Shown here one piece after another: positions 36,101 through 62,535 of a stretch of 64,000 bases of DNA (positions within the stretch are counted from its first letter, which is position 1; every line of letters starts with the position of its first letter). The stretch is from Tubulanus polymorphus (Eukaryota; Nemertea; Palaeonemertea; Tubulaniformes; Tubulanidae), in assembly GCF_964204645.1 (NCBI RefSeq), contig NC_134025.1, positions 22,846,001-22,910,000 of the forward strand. The letters run 5' to 3'. A model generated the notes under the pieces. The model ran no database searches. It had not been told where the DNA came from and worked only from the letters and a program-made list of their open reading frames with translations. Made by a program: the position numbers and the translations under genes.

Positions 36101-39100
36101 ATGGGAGGCGTTTGATCCGACGAAGACACAGATATGAAGAACTTTTGAAAAAAAATCTGGTATCTACGTATATATGTCAAAGGTTATCCAGTGCCTTGAT
36201 GGTTCGCATATTTTTTGCCTTTGCGGACGTTCTTTTGCGCCCGTTACGATTCGCCCAAATTACTGTACGATTGTTTAAACGGTGTTAATAAACATAGGTT
36301 CACCGGCGGGCGAAGTGAGCGACCGGTATTCATGGTATGTTATTTCGACTCGGTTTTCGGAAGTCTCGTCGTGACTAATTATTAATCAAGTCCTGATGAT
36401 CTATATGGAGCGTTTCAGTTATACTCTTCATCCTCCGAGAGAACGTGATTTTTTTCCACGCTTTCCCCTAGGAATTAGTTAAACACCACCGCCAGTCGGT
36501 GATCTACGTTAGCACGCGTATTAGGGATATACTCATTGAGTTCGTAAATCTTGCCTTCTGTTTTTCCTAACGGTAAATGCGCATTATATTATATGTTGCG
36601 CGTTTGCGAATAAAAAAGAATGCGCGTTTCCGATGGTGGATGCACTGAGCAACAAGCGTTAACAATGTTATTTTTGATACATACATTAAGCACTATCAAA
36701 TGTCGGTAGACTAATGAATTTTCCCGTATTTGTTTGGCATTTATTTTTAGGCGCAAGGGTTATTTTGGCGTGTAGAGACGTGATCCGGGCGAAAGAAGCC
36801 GCGGAAGATATCCGAAAGCTGACCCAGTCGGAGAATGTGGTATTTTACAAGCTCGATCTCGCCAGTCTGCAGTCCGTGCGATTGTTCGTGCAACAAGCTT
36901 TGAAAAGTAAGGTTTTGATCGGGCGACACTGTTGCTTCAACAGCGGCGTAGATGACGTAGCTATGCTGATATATGCGCGGCACAAAAAAATACTTTACGT
37001 AAAAATATGATGAAAAATGCTGCTTATAATCAGTGTTTTTGTTTATCGTCGATTTGCTATGAGTAAAAACAAAAACAATATGCTAAGTGGAGACTTCAAG
37101 TAATTACGCCTGATTGCCTGTCCCTGATTATATTCGCCTACGTTATTATTTACCTTGGAAAAAAAGTATTAAAGCAACTATACGCAACGTATATCGGGTA
37201 ATTACGCATTTAGCCCTTTAGAACAATTTCCCGCCTCGTGTGCGGTTTAGCTTATTTTCAATTTAGGTGACTTGTAAGGAAAACGGCACGAATGATGGTA
37301 TAAATAAGGTAACCGATTTGGAACGGAAAATTGCTGGTCTCATTACTGCTGTACACACAATTACGGTGGTATAGTTCTTCATTTCATTAATATTTGATTG
37401 AAATGGTCCGTAATGACGCCAATGTATATAGAACATTTACTGCTTTCGATCGGAGACCTTTATGGTTCGGTTTTTGATAGCAGCGTCCCGCCAAAATCCC
37501 CCGTGATTCCGATGGACAATAAAACGCCGGGATTTCGGCTGATTCTATGCGACCACGGCGTGGTCTCCCGATTTGGTATAATGGTAATAAAGACACTGAA
37601 CTTGGTCAATTAATCCGTTCTAACAAAATACAATCAGCGTCGTGCGAATTTAACTTCATTGTATAAAGATTGTAAAAGTTGAAAAGTTGTCGCGCAGGTG
37701 GATATCAATTCACCAAGATTCAATGTGTGAAATTCTCCTTAACTGCTTTACGCTTTATGATGAAATATACTTTTCACAATAGAATACTTCCGAGTTTTCT
37801 TAGAAATATCTTCATCGTTTTAGAGATAGTTCTGGTGTTTTTTACACTTCCATATATGTGTCTAATAAAGGCTGAAGCCTTCTGCGATTTTATAATTTGA
37901 ATGATAAGATATACGTAGATATAGAACACTAAAATTCCTAAATCTTATAGTAAATACAGTTCATTTTATTGATATATTGGGATTGCGTATTTCATCGTTT
38001 TTAAAGTCTCCGAAAAGCAACACATTTTAATGATTTACATATATTATATTGCGTATATGTTTTTCAGATGAGGAGCGTGTGGATATTTTGATAAATAACG
38101 CCGGTGTAATGTGGTGCCCACGCGTTTTGACAGACGACGGGTTCGAAATGCAAATTGGAGTTAATCACCTCGGTAACTATTAATGCGTTGGATCCGTGTT
38201 AATCATTTGCATCCCGTTTCGACGAGCATTTCATCAAAATAAGACTGCACTGATGCTAATGAAACCTGCAGTAATTAATCTTTGCGATGATTACTTTTCC
38301 TCGACATATTCTGACGGCGGTTTTCTTCTGTGACTTAAATCGAAAAAGAATATGACATTTCTGAAATATTTCAATGTTTTTTTTAATTGCCCGGCCCGTT
38401 TTTAACGTTTATTATAGGTATTCTGCCATTTCTTATGAGGAACCGCAGCACCAGCTCTCCCACAGGCTGATGTGACGAGCACTCTTAGTCCTCGTTGTCC
38501 AAACTAGTTCCCGGCAGTTTCAATTAACTTTAAACTAAATTTTTAGGCTCCCGAATCCATAAATTGTCACAGGACCTACCAAATATACAATCAATTCATT
38601 TTTCTATACTCAGATGATTCATTTAAGAAAAAGTTCTTTCAGTTTTGATTGAAATGTAGAAGACCTAGGCGAACCTGTTGGGTCCTCGTCTGCCATAAAT
38701 GGAATCCTCGATTGCCTCAGAAGGTCTCAGGTTCCCCATGATCGAAAAGAAGATAAAGCAAAAATGTATTAGCGAAAAGCTTTACTTGGTGCAATTGAGT
38801 CAAGCTAATTAACAACACACTGGCGCTTGTATTTTTTTCAAATTTTTCATAAATCTGACGGAATAAGGCGGTTAACCATGTGTTTTAAAGACGGCAGAAT
38901 GTATATATACCCGTCAATTACTATTCCAATTACAAAAATATTACAACTCCCATGAAGTGCATTATTAATTTATCCATATTTAACAACAATGCAATCCAAA
39001 TATAGAAATCGCACTATTTCCCTTGGTATGCCATCCAATCCCGCTAATGTTTGGCCGTAATAAACACACAGAAATATCAACTTTCCAAATATGCACAAAT

Positions 39101-40788
39101 ATTAATGCTAAGTGGAGGTCTAATACCTGTTGAGAATGAAAACAGCAAGTTATACCATATTTTGACCTCAAACAGTGCCGTTCACAATAGATTCGGTTAA
39201 TGGGCTGGTTTATTAGTGGGGGTACCATTAATGTGTTGATTTCGTGTGACATAATTAAGTTATCTGATGAATGGACTAAAGTAAATTCTCCGACAACGGC
39301 TTGAATTGAAAAAGGTCAATTCGAAAGTTTCTATTGAGAATTCGGCTTAAACTCTCTCTTTTTGAAATGCTTCCCGCATGCCAGGTTCCCATATATACTA
39401 ATATACGTATTTATATACTAAGTATTCAGGGGCGGGGACCACCATTATAGCTCCATTCTAAATTGTACTGGATCCTTTACACCGGCTCTTGTATCTTCGA
39501 GTTTAGGTTGTGTAAACAATCGTGTACAGCTTATTTCTTTGAATTTCTTCGCAGGTCATTTTCTGCTTACGAACTTGTTGTTAGATTCGCTGAAACAGGC
39601 GGCGCCGAGTCGAGTGATCAACGTAACGTCGGTAGCTTACCGATGGGCAGAAATTAAGTTCGACGATCTGATGAGCGAACAAAGTTACGATCCCGCTTAC
39701 GCGTACGCGCAGAGTAAACTGGCTAACATGCTGTTTACGAGAGAATTGGCGAGAAGGACGAAAGGTTGGTTTAGGTTATGGTCTTTACAACTGCAGGAAA
39801 ATCCATCTAAAACTGTTCGATCAGGGCAAACCAAATATTATATATGCTAAAACGATGAATTACACCGCTCAATAAAGAATGGAATTTGGCCAATATTTCT
39901 TGACATTTTAGCTCAGTGGGTGAATTCAACTTTTGAGTAATGATTGTCAAAATGATAAATTCAAGATTCCACCGTTACTTGTTTAAATCAAAATTGACTG
40001 CACGATTGGCTCGTTCATCAATCAATTCGCCAACATTTAACCTCAGTTTGCAATCCAAATAGATATTGGGGATACCTAGAAACTTGAAGTTATAATAATG
40101 AAATATTGATGCCAAAAATGAATTGTTAGTACGTATATATAGATTTTTTCAGTTGATAAAAGGTGTACCTTTTAGGTATTGAATTTTAAATCTTGATCCT
40201 TGTATTTAGGATTAGGGGTTACAACTTACGCAGTACATCCCGGTGTCGTGAGGACTGAAATAGGCAGATACATGACCATTCTCAAGCAACCTATCATCAA
40301 ATACTTGATTTTTCCGCTGTTGTTGCCTATACAGTGGATTTTCTTGAAAAATCCTCGACAAGGCGCTCAAACGATCATACACTGCGCGTTGGCTGAAGAG
40401 TTAGCAAACGAATCCGGGAAATATTATTGGTAAGATTTACCGAGAATGCGTACGCGTAGAGAGTGGATATTAAAAAAATCTGGCGCAGACTACTCATAAC
40501 GTAGAACTGATTATGTTCAAAAATGAGAAATCTATTGGATTTGCAGTTGATACGAAGATTTTCTTATATATACAATTGAAGCTTCATGACGTCTTCCTGC
40601 ATTTCAGCGATTGTAAAGAGACTAAGATAACAGCGTCGGGAATGGACGGTATAGCGGCGCATCGTTTATGGGAGGAGAGCGTAAAACTGGTCGGTCTACA
40701 AGACCAAGTCAGAGATCTTCCATCCAATGGGCAGGCGTTCGATTTTCAATCGGCATCAAATAACAATGGAAAAGCTTCAACTTCATAA
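33107..40788 (+). CDS. Retinol dehydrogenase 11-14-like short-chain dehydrogenase
   Basis: Seven exons join in frame to 353 residues: 33107-33177, 35134-35252, 36751-36906, 38068-38172, 39555-39764, 40210-40429 and 40608-40788. The protein is an NADP(H)-type SDR of the RDH11/12/13/14 group (SDR7C), which interconverts retinal and retinol or reduces lipid aldehydes at membranes. Residues 1 to about 24 form a hydrophobic N-terminal anchor ([20 protein letters not shown]). The cofactor motif TGANTGIG follows [14 protein letters not shown] carries the arginine typical of NADP use. Next are LINNAGVM, the catalytic serine in NVTSVAY, and the YAYAQSK active site (YxxxK). [11 protein letters not shown] and the [11 protein letters not shown] / SGKYYCDC segments are typical of RDH11-14. 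Every exon ends at a GT donor and starts after an AG acceptor with matching phase. Which of the four vertebrate paralogues is closest cannot be told by eye. Confidence 0.95.
34988..35163 (+). repeat. Tandemly repeated 3' splice site before SDR exon 2
   Basis: A unit of about 70 bp that carries an acceptor (TTTCAG) and the first 30 nt of exon 2 is repeated. The exonic copies start at 35134 (functional), 35063 (about 90% identical, AAAATGTATGGGAGGAATGG) and, much more degraded, after TTTCAG at 34994. ACAAAACTTAGACAT marks the unit at 35025 and 35094. The 35063 copy runs into TAA at 35115-35117, so only the last copy keeps the frame. Confidence 0.8.
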
Positions 40789-41230
40789 TATTGTAACGAT
40801 CGGAACGATTCATATTTGTGTGATATATACCGTACAACGAATACTACATATTGTAAACAGCATTCCAGAAGTCAAGGCCATAAACTCAAAGCTTTTAGGA
40901 ATCGAAGATTCCGACCACGCTTAAACAGATCTTAATTGCACAGAATTGCAGGGGTAGGTGTATGATATATATATATACCTACCATAGGATCTTCGAAAAC
41001 AAGTCTCGTGTAATTCAAAGTTGCCTCATTTTTTGTAATATACATATTTGTTATATCAATCATCTTTCGGGCAGAGTTAGCTCCATATTTCGACTGGGAT
41101 TCTTTTTCACTACTAAGGGGTTTCTATCGCCCTACAAAACATATTCATCTGTCTTTGTGAAAAAACTAACGATCTTCGAATGCTTTTTTTCATACATGAA
41201 AAATACTTGACAATCATTATTATAGGCTGC

Positions 41231-41236
41231 AATAAA
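41231..41236 (+). terminator. Candidate polyadenylation signal of the SDR gene
   Basis: This is the first AATAAA seen after the stop codon, giving a 3' UTR of about 450 nt. Confidence 0.4.
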
Positions 41237-41473
41237 TTCAGTGGGCTATACGGGTACAGATTTGCATTGAAACTGTTGATCGTGAAACGGATATCTATTA
41301 TTGCTATATCTTTATTTAACTGTAATTAAATTGTGTCATTTATGTGTGTAATGCTATTCATTTTTTATTCAATTGTATGATTTATGTTACGAAATATCTC
41401 AGGTTTGAAGCAGGTTTTTGTCCGGTAAAGCGTTTGTCGTCATGAATGACGTATAAAAGAACATCGACCTAAA

Positions 41474-41625
41474 GTAATATCCGAATTCAAACATGGTTTC
41501 ATCGGTTGTTTGGTGAAAAGTAAAATCGACTGCATTATAGTAGAATAACGTAATATTCGAATTCAAACATGGTTTCATCGGTTGTTTGGTCAAAAGTAAA
41601 ATTGACTGCATGATGGTAGAATTAC
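41474..41625. repeat. 76-bp tandem duplication
   Basis: Two adjacent copies, about 90% identical, begin at 41474 and 41550. Each contains CGAATTCAAACATGGTTTCA. Confidence 0.85.
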
Positions 41626-43146
41626 CACACTCAAACGTGAGAACATCTGTCAATAGAACCCATTGTATACGGATTAAAAAGTTATAAAATCAAGAATTTA
41701 TTCAATCAAAAAGTTAGTGACGATGATCTCTAGTGAGAGTCGTGTCGGGTTTTTATCTTATTAACTGTATCATAACGAAACCTGAAAGTTTCATCATATT
41801 TGGTTATTTCATCTATGAAAAAGGTGAAAAAATTAATAGTTCATTAAAGCATTTTATTTCCTTTAATCCTTACGTAAAACGTCGTATGGTCCTCCTGCTA
41901 CACGAACATGCATTCAATTTGAACTTCTTAAATTCGGCTTTAGTTCGAGACTCATTGAGCTAAAACGAGCTGTAATTTGAATTATTTAGATCTCATGGTA
42001 ATCAACCAAACGTTAGAACAGGAAAGTGTGAATCTGTGTGATTTTTTTTCAATTCTTACAGAATATTTTTGTTTCAGGTTATCGGCTTGTCGTTATTCAT
42101 GCATTATTCTGCGTGTATTTTAGTTCTAGTCGACCATGTGTAAAAAACTAAACACTAAAAGCGTCAATAAACATGTGAAACTATATTGAACTACGGTAGT
42201 TTTGAAAAATTGTACTGTTTCCGTCGAATGTACGTATTGATATTGTGATTTTACATATACTTCTCGGGAAATGTTTAATCCCACAAGAAAAGAAGTGCCA
42301 GGTAATAGATGTACGACCCCAACCAAAGGGGATATGAGACGAGACTTATAAGTTCTTACCAAATTAACACAGCACATACAATTGAGGGGAAAACCGTATC
42401 TTCGACTGGGCGAATATTCTTTGTAACCTGTTTTACACCACAATTAGGCATAGAATATTGACTTTGCATATTTCTTTCGGTAAAATCTCGTTATGAGACC
42501 GGAAAATTATTGGAATAATCGACTATATCAGTGAGAATTTCGGATTTGGTTAACTTCTTTATTGGGTACGAGGTGCAAAGCAGCGCCACTGTTAAAAACC
42601 ATAAAAAAAATCTCAAAATCAGCATTTCCCTTGTATCAGTTGTGAAACATCCGAAGAAATGGAATTCCTGAGCCGAGCGCTTATTTAGTGGCTGTGCAAG
42701 TGTTAATGGTTATTACGCACTCAATGAGCCTCGTAGAGGTATACCGTATAGTCTGGGCGTTCTTACACTTCATTACCATTTTTCATTCTGATCAGCTGGG
42801 CAGGATCTTAAAGCATTTTAAAGTCAAAAATCCAATGCACCACTAATCAACGTACTGCTACATGACAAACGGATCAAAGTATGACATATCTGTATTACAG
42901 ACATCCAGACTGCATGCCAAGAGCAAGTTGCTCAGAAGTTGCTTTAATCAGTGGACAATCAAAACTTCATTGTTACACTATGGTATTCATCCGCAGTTCT
43001 CTGACACCAACTTTCGAACAACTGACCCCAGAAATGTCACAGGGGGATTCCATGCTGTAGATAGTTTGACTGACGCCCCAAGGAAAACATTCACAAACAA
43101 CATGAACTCTATTTTTGTTAAATACTACTAATCAGAATGTTTCTTA

Positions 43147-43152
43147 TTTATT
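43147..43152 (-). terminator. Candidate polyadenylation signal of the small membrane-protein gene
   Basis: AATAAA on the minus strand lies about 130 nt after the stop codon. Confidence 0.4.
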
Positions 43153-43280
43153 TATACATCAAAGAACATAACTAAGGCTTAGTCAGATGGTGCTGACATC
43201 TATAATAAAATGTTATAACAAATCATCTTCTAAACACACTGCAATCTGTTGTTGTGATGTTCTGCCTATGAACTGGAAGG

Positions 43281-44286
43281 TCAATGAGGAGCATCGAAAT
43301 GAGTGTCTGGAAACAAAAATGAAATTACATTAAAAAGCTATCACACTTCGTAGCTAAGAACCAATGAAATAACAGTTTCGGGGAACAAATTATAAGGGGT
43401 CAATTTATAATTCCAGACAGCAGAAATTAATATCAATTTCAAATTGGAATTAAAATATATTCTGAACTGATTAAAAATGTTTAGTTTGTCCAGTTTCAAA
43501 TGGTCTCAATATGACCACAAGCATAAATAAGATTGAAATACAACAAACAAGTACAGTAGTTTCTACTTCTGCCAGTAGGTGGTAGCACATCTCAAGCGAT
43601 TACTTACGTTCTCTCTTTGCACGGATTTCTTCCCATTTCTTAACATTACCAGGAGAATTCACTACAAACGATGGAAAGAAATTGAGTCTGTTTTATTCAA
43701 CTAAATATGATACACATCCAGACTCACTTAATCTGGATCAAATATTGTAAATGTGTTTAATTCAGATTCAACATAGAGCAGATCAACTCCTTCCGACCCA
43801 AAATGATCCAAATTAAGTGGGTAATCCACTGTACTACAGAATCGGATCTAAGCACTTTCCCGATTGCCCGGGAAAAGCATATTTTCATTAGGGCAAGTAG
43901 ATTGTCATTATCATCCTGTCCACCGGGCTAGCGCAGTCTCAAATCCCACTCAATACAGCGGATGATTACGCAATCAATCGGATTGCCTGTGTAAGTTGAT
44001 CTTCGAGAGGACAAGCCAACTTTCAAACATGCTTGCCCCACGGGTGAGTGGCTTTTATTCCTAATAGATCGAAGCCTGCTATACACACACTGAGAAACCA
44101 TTAGAGCAGAAAAAGCTGTTTACCTGCTTTGTGGATGTTTCTGAAGACGAAGAACCAACTAAACACTGCCGAGTAGGTAAAGTAGCGGAAATATCTAGTA
44201 TTCTTCCAGTAATGCTTCCACGGAAATCGCATCAATTTCGCCGTGAATGTATAAGGATAACGCATAGTTTGACCTCCACCAGTCAT
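43281..44286 (-). CDS. Small single-pass membrane protein, function unknown
   Basis: Three coding exons, 44286-44124, 43661-43608 and 43306-43281, join in phase to 80 residues. The start codon lies eight bases after an acceptor (TTTTTTCAG, ending at 44295), so there is a further non-coding exon upstream. The protein begins MTGGGQTMRYPYTFTAKLMR, followed by a tyrosine- and phenylalanine-rich stretch with a hydrophobic segment at about 37-49 (TYSAVFSWFFVF). It ends in a charged tail, VKKWEEIRAKREHTHFDAPH. Size, basic N-terminus, one short membrane segment and a His-containing tail are typical of small mitochondrial inner-membrane or ER proteins. I do not recognise the family and infer the location only from this shape. 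All splice sites are canonical, and the strict conservation of phase across three short exons is the main support. Confidence 0.75.
43713..43831. mobile_element. 119-bp MITE, Tc1/mariner-like, TA flanks
   Basis: The right end, read inverted, is CAGTGGATTACCCACTTAAT. The left end CACATCCAGACTCACTTAAT matches in its inner two thirds. TA flanks both sides. The element lies in intron 1 of the small membrane-protein gene (between its exons at 44124 and 43661). Confidence 0.5.
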
Positions 44287-44458
44287 CTTGGACACTGAAA
44301 AAACCAAAATAACCATAAATGTAATCTTTTTTATTTAATGCAAGTTTGAACTGTTCATCAATCCTGGAAGTGGTTTTTGTATCCACATTGGCCTCCAACC
44401 ACCTAGTCAGTAATCTGACTGTTAGTCTCACGATCGAATATTTTCACAAACCACATAT

Positions 44459-44677
44459 GGTATAAGCCCATCCGATTATAAAAAGCTTACCACCAACGAT
44501 TAGGTAACTAACTACCAACCACCCAGACATAAGCAGTCAAATAAGTTTGCGTGACTTGATTTTTGCCGACCGGACTCCACTCAGCTTTTTGTTTTCCATG
44601 TTTTAACTTTCCACGCTGACCTAGTTAGTTACCTAATCGTTGGTGGTAAGCTTTTTATAATCGGATGGGCTTATACC
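44459..44677. mobile_element. 219-bp MITE with perfect 56-bp inverted repeats
   Basis: Arms 44459-44514 and 44622-44677 are exact reverse complements over all 56 bases, separated by a 107-bp spacer. Each arm begins GGTATAAGCCCATCCGATTA. TA next to TAAGCCC at both ends would suit a TA target site. Perfect arms suggest recent activity or homogenisation. It has no coding capacity. Confidence 0.85.
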
Positions 44678-44878
44678 AACGTTAGGGATGACAAGGACCA
44701 AAACACGGTTGAAAAAAGTAACACTTCAAAAATAAACTTTCTATCCACTTCAGTCCACAATTAATGGCTTAATTCACAAACTAACACAGGTACCTTTCGA
44801 AATAATCCAATTCTATGTATGTTTCGAGTGATTAATCAACATTATTTTGAGAAATTAATTAATTTCCTTAAAAATTTC

Positions 44879-44903
44879 GCCATTGGCCGCCATTTCTCTG
44901 TAT
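44879..44903 (-). promoter_or_regulatory. Candidate core promoter of the small membrane-protein gene
   Basis: Read on the minus strand this is AAATGGCGGCCAATGGCG: a YY1-type ATGGCGGC word and a CCAAT box side by side, about 600 bp before the start codon and before the implied upstream exon. This combination is typical of housekeeping promoters. Position and orientation are consistent, but there is no direct evidence of transcription. Confidence 0.35.
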
Positions 44904-45177
44904 TGCACATGTGGCATGATAAGACAAGGGGACCTACAAGGATTTAGATAAAACTTCCAAGACGAAACGACAATTTTTATTTTTGATGGTTTTCCAACCT
45001 ATATTTCAAATCTTCGTGTTTTCCATTATAAATAATGAAATAATAAATTCTGGTAAAAGAAAAATGTGAATAATTGTTGATTTCTTAATATTTTTCAATT
45101 TCGTCGTTTCGCTTCGTCAGTTTGTGCTGTTGTCCTGGCCTCAGTCCACAGGTGCCAGCACCTCCAGTAATTTTCAA

Positions 45178-45255
45178 AATGGCAGCTGTTGACTCTACGG
45201 AAATTTACTCTCACTTTACGGCCGATTTGCACATGGATTAAGATCGTCAGGTGAG
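45178..45255 (+). promoter_or_regulatory. Candidate non-coding first exon with a short upstream ORF
   Basis: AAAATGGCAGC (YY1-like) opens a 20-codon frame (MAAVDSTEIY...) that ends in TAA at about 45240. It is followed closely by the strong donor CAG|GTGAGG at about 45251. It could be a 5' UTR exon of the MAP4K3-type gene, carrying a uORF. The splice partner is not identified. Confidence 0.3.
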
Positions 45256-46154
45256 GTGTTATAGGTATCAGACAAACTACGAATCTGTTGTGTGTCGATT
45301 ACAACAAAAATTTGACGGATATCTTAAGAGACAATGAAATGCCAGGCAAATTACTCGTCAGTCAAATTGGCTGACGAAGATTTCATACAAAAATGACCTT
45401 CCCATTCCTGACTGTGGTTTGTGAAAATATCCGATCGTGAAACTAAACCACAGACAGGTTACTGACTAACGCTGACCTAATCATGTCGAAGTGATTGCAG
45501 TTTAGGTGTCCCTAATGCTGATTTTGCTTAATTAGGATAGCGCCACGCTTAGTAGAAAGAAAGGTGACCTAAATACTGCAGTTAGACCCAACCATTTACG
45601 GAAAGCATAACAATTAAACAGAACATGAATTATGTCTGATACTAACAGCGCCTGCTCTGGCTAATTTGTTTGACAGCCCGAACCAAAAAATCGGACGGAC
45701 TGTGACGGTAATTAGAACGACTGACTGGACTGGTGGAGCTCTAATGAAAAATGTCTCCTACCAAAATTGCAGACATCTGCGGTGTCGAGACACAACGAAA
45801 CGCATGATTTCAGAATTTGCTCAAATACAATGGAGCGCAATTTTTAAAAGCACAATCGACGATAATAACCTTGAATTTACCTGCTAATCTGCTGTTAGAA
45901 ATAGAAAATCTCAGAAACCCAAACTCTGCGGAAGTGAACTGTAAAGAAGGTCAAGGTTACGATACCCGTGGCGCTACCTATGGAATGAACATGTTACTCG
46001 TTACTAAACTTTGCGATTCTACTCCCTTAAATGATGCTGATATTCTTATTTCTCATGTCTCTATTGAAAACACTTGAATACTCATAATTTTCTGAAGTCG
46101 GTCAGAAAATAAATTCAAATTTGAATTTGATTTGCAATAGACAGGCACCCAGCA

Positions 46155-46180
46155 TTCCTCGCGCGAACCCGGAAGTAAGT
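46155..46180 (+). promoter_or_regulatory. ETS-like promoter element upstream of the kinase start
   Basis: CTCGCGCGAACCCGGAAGTA holds an ETS/GABP consensus (CCGGAAGT) next to CpGs, about 85 bp before the start codon. This is typical of CpG-type transcription start regions. Confidence 0.35.
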
Positions 46181-46256
46181 TAGCCATATCAAGAAATGAA
46201 TAAAATTTTGAGTACAAACTGATAAATAATGGCGAAATACAGATGAAACCTGTGAA

Positions 46257-62535
<16,279 letters not shown>

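Larger units (their letters stand above)
40789..43280. other. Intergenic region between two converging genes
   Basis: The 3' ends of the SDR gene (+) and the small membrane-protein gene (-) face each other here. It contains a 76-bp tandem duplication (41474-41625) and poly(A) signals for both genes. The open frame at 42862-43131 has no recognisable domain. Confidence 0.5.
44402..45470. repeat. Outer inverted repeat pair enclosing about 1 kb
   Basis: The sequence at 44402-44456 (TAGTCAGTAATCTGACTG...ATATTTTCACAAACCACA) recurs inverted at about 45412-45470, with GATCGRATATTTTCACAAAC shared. About 55 bp align with a few indels. The 56-bp-arm MITE sits just inside the left arm. Confidence 0.6.
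44287..46256. other. Divergent upstream region of the membrane-protein gene and the kinase
   Basis: The small gene (-) and the MAP4K3-type gene (+) start on either side of this 2 kb. It contains a nested pair of inverted repeats (44402-45470 outer, 44459-44677 inner), YY1-like ATGGCGGC/ATGGCAGC words at 44886-44895 and 45178-45187, and an ETS-like site near 46170. The open frames at 45666-45887 and 45817-46077 have no recognisable domain. Confidence 0.55.
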
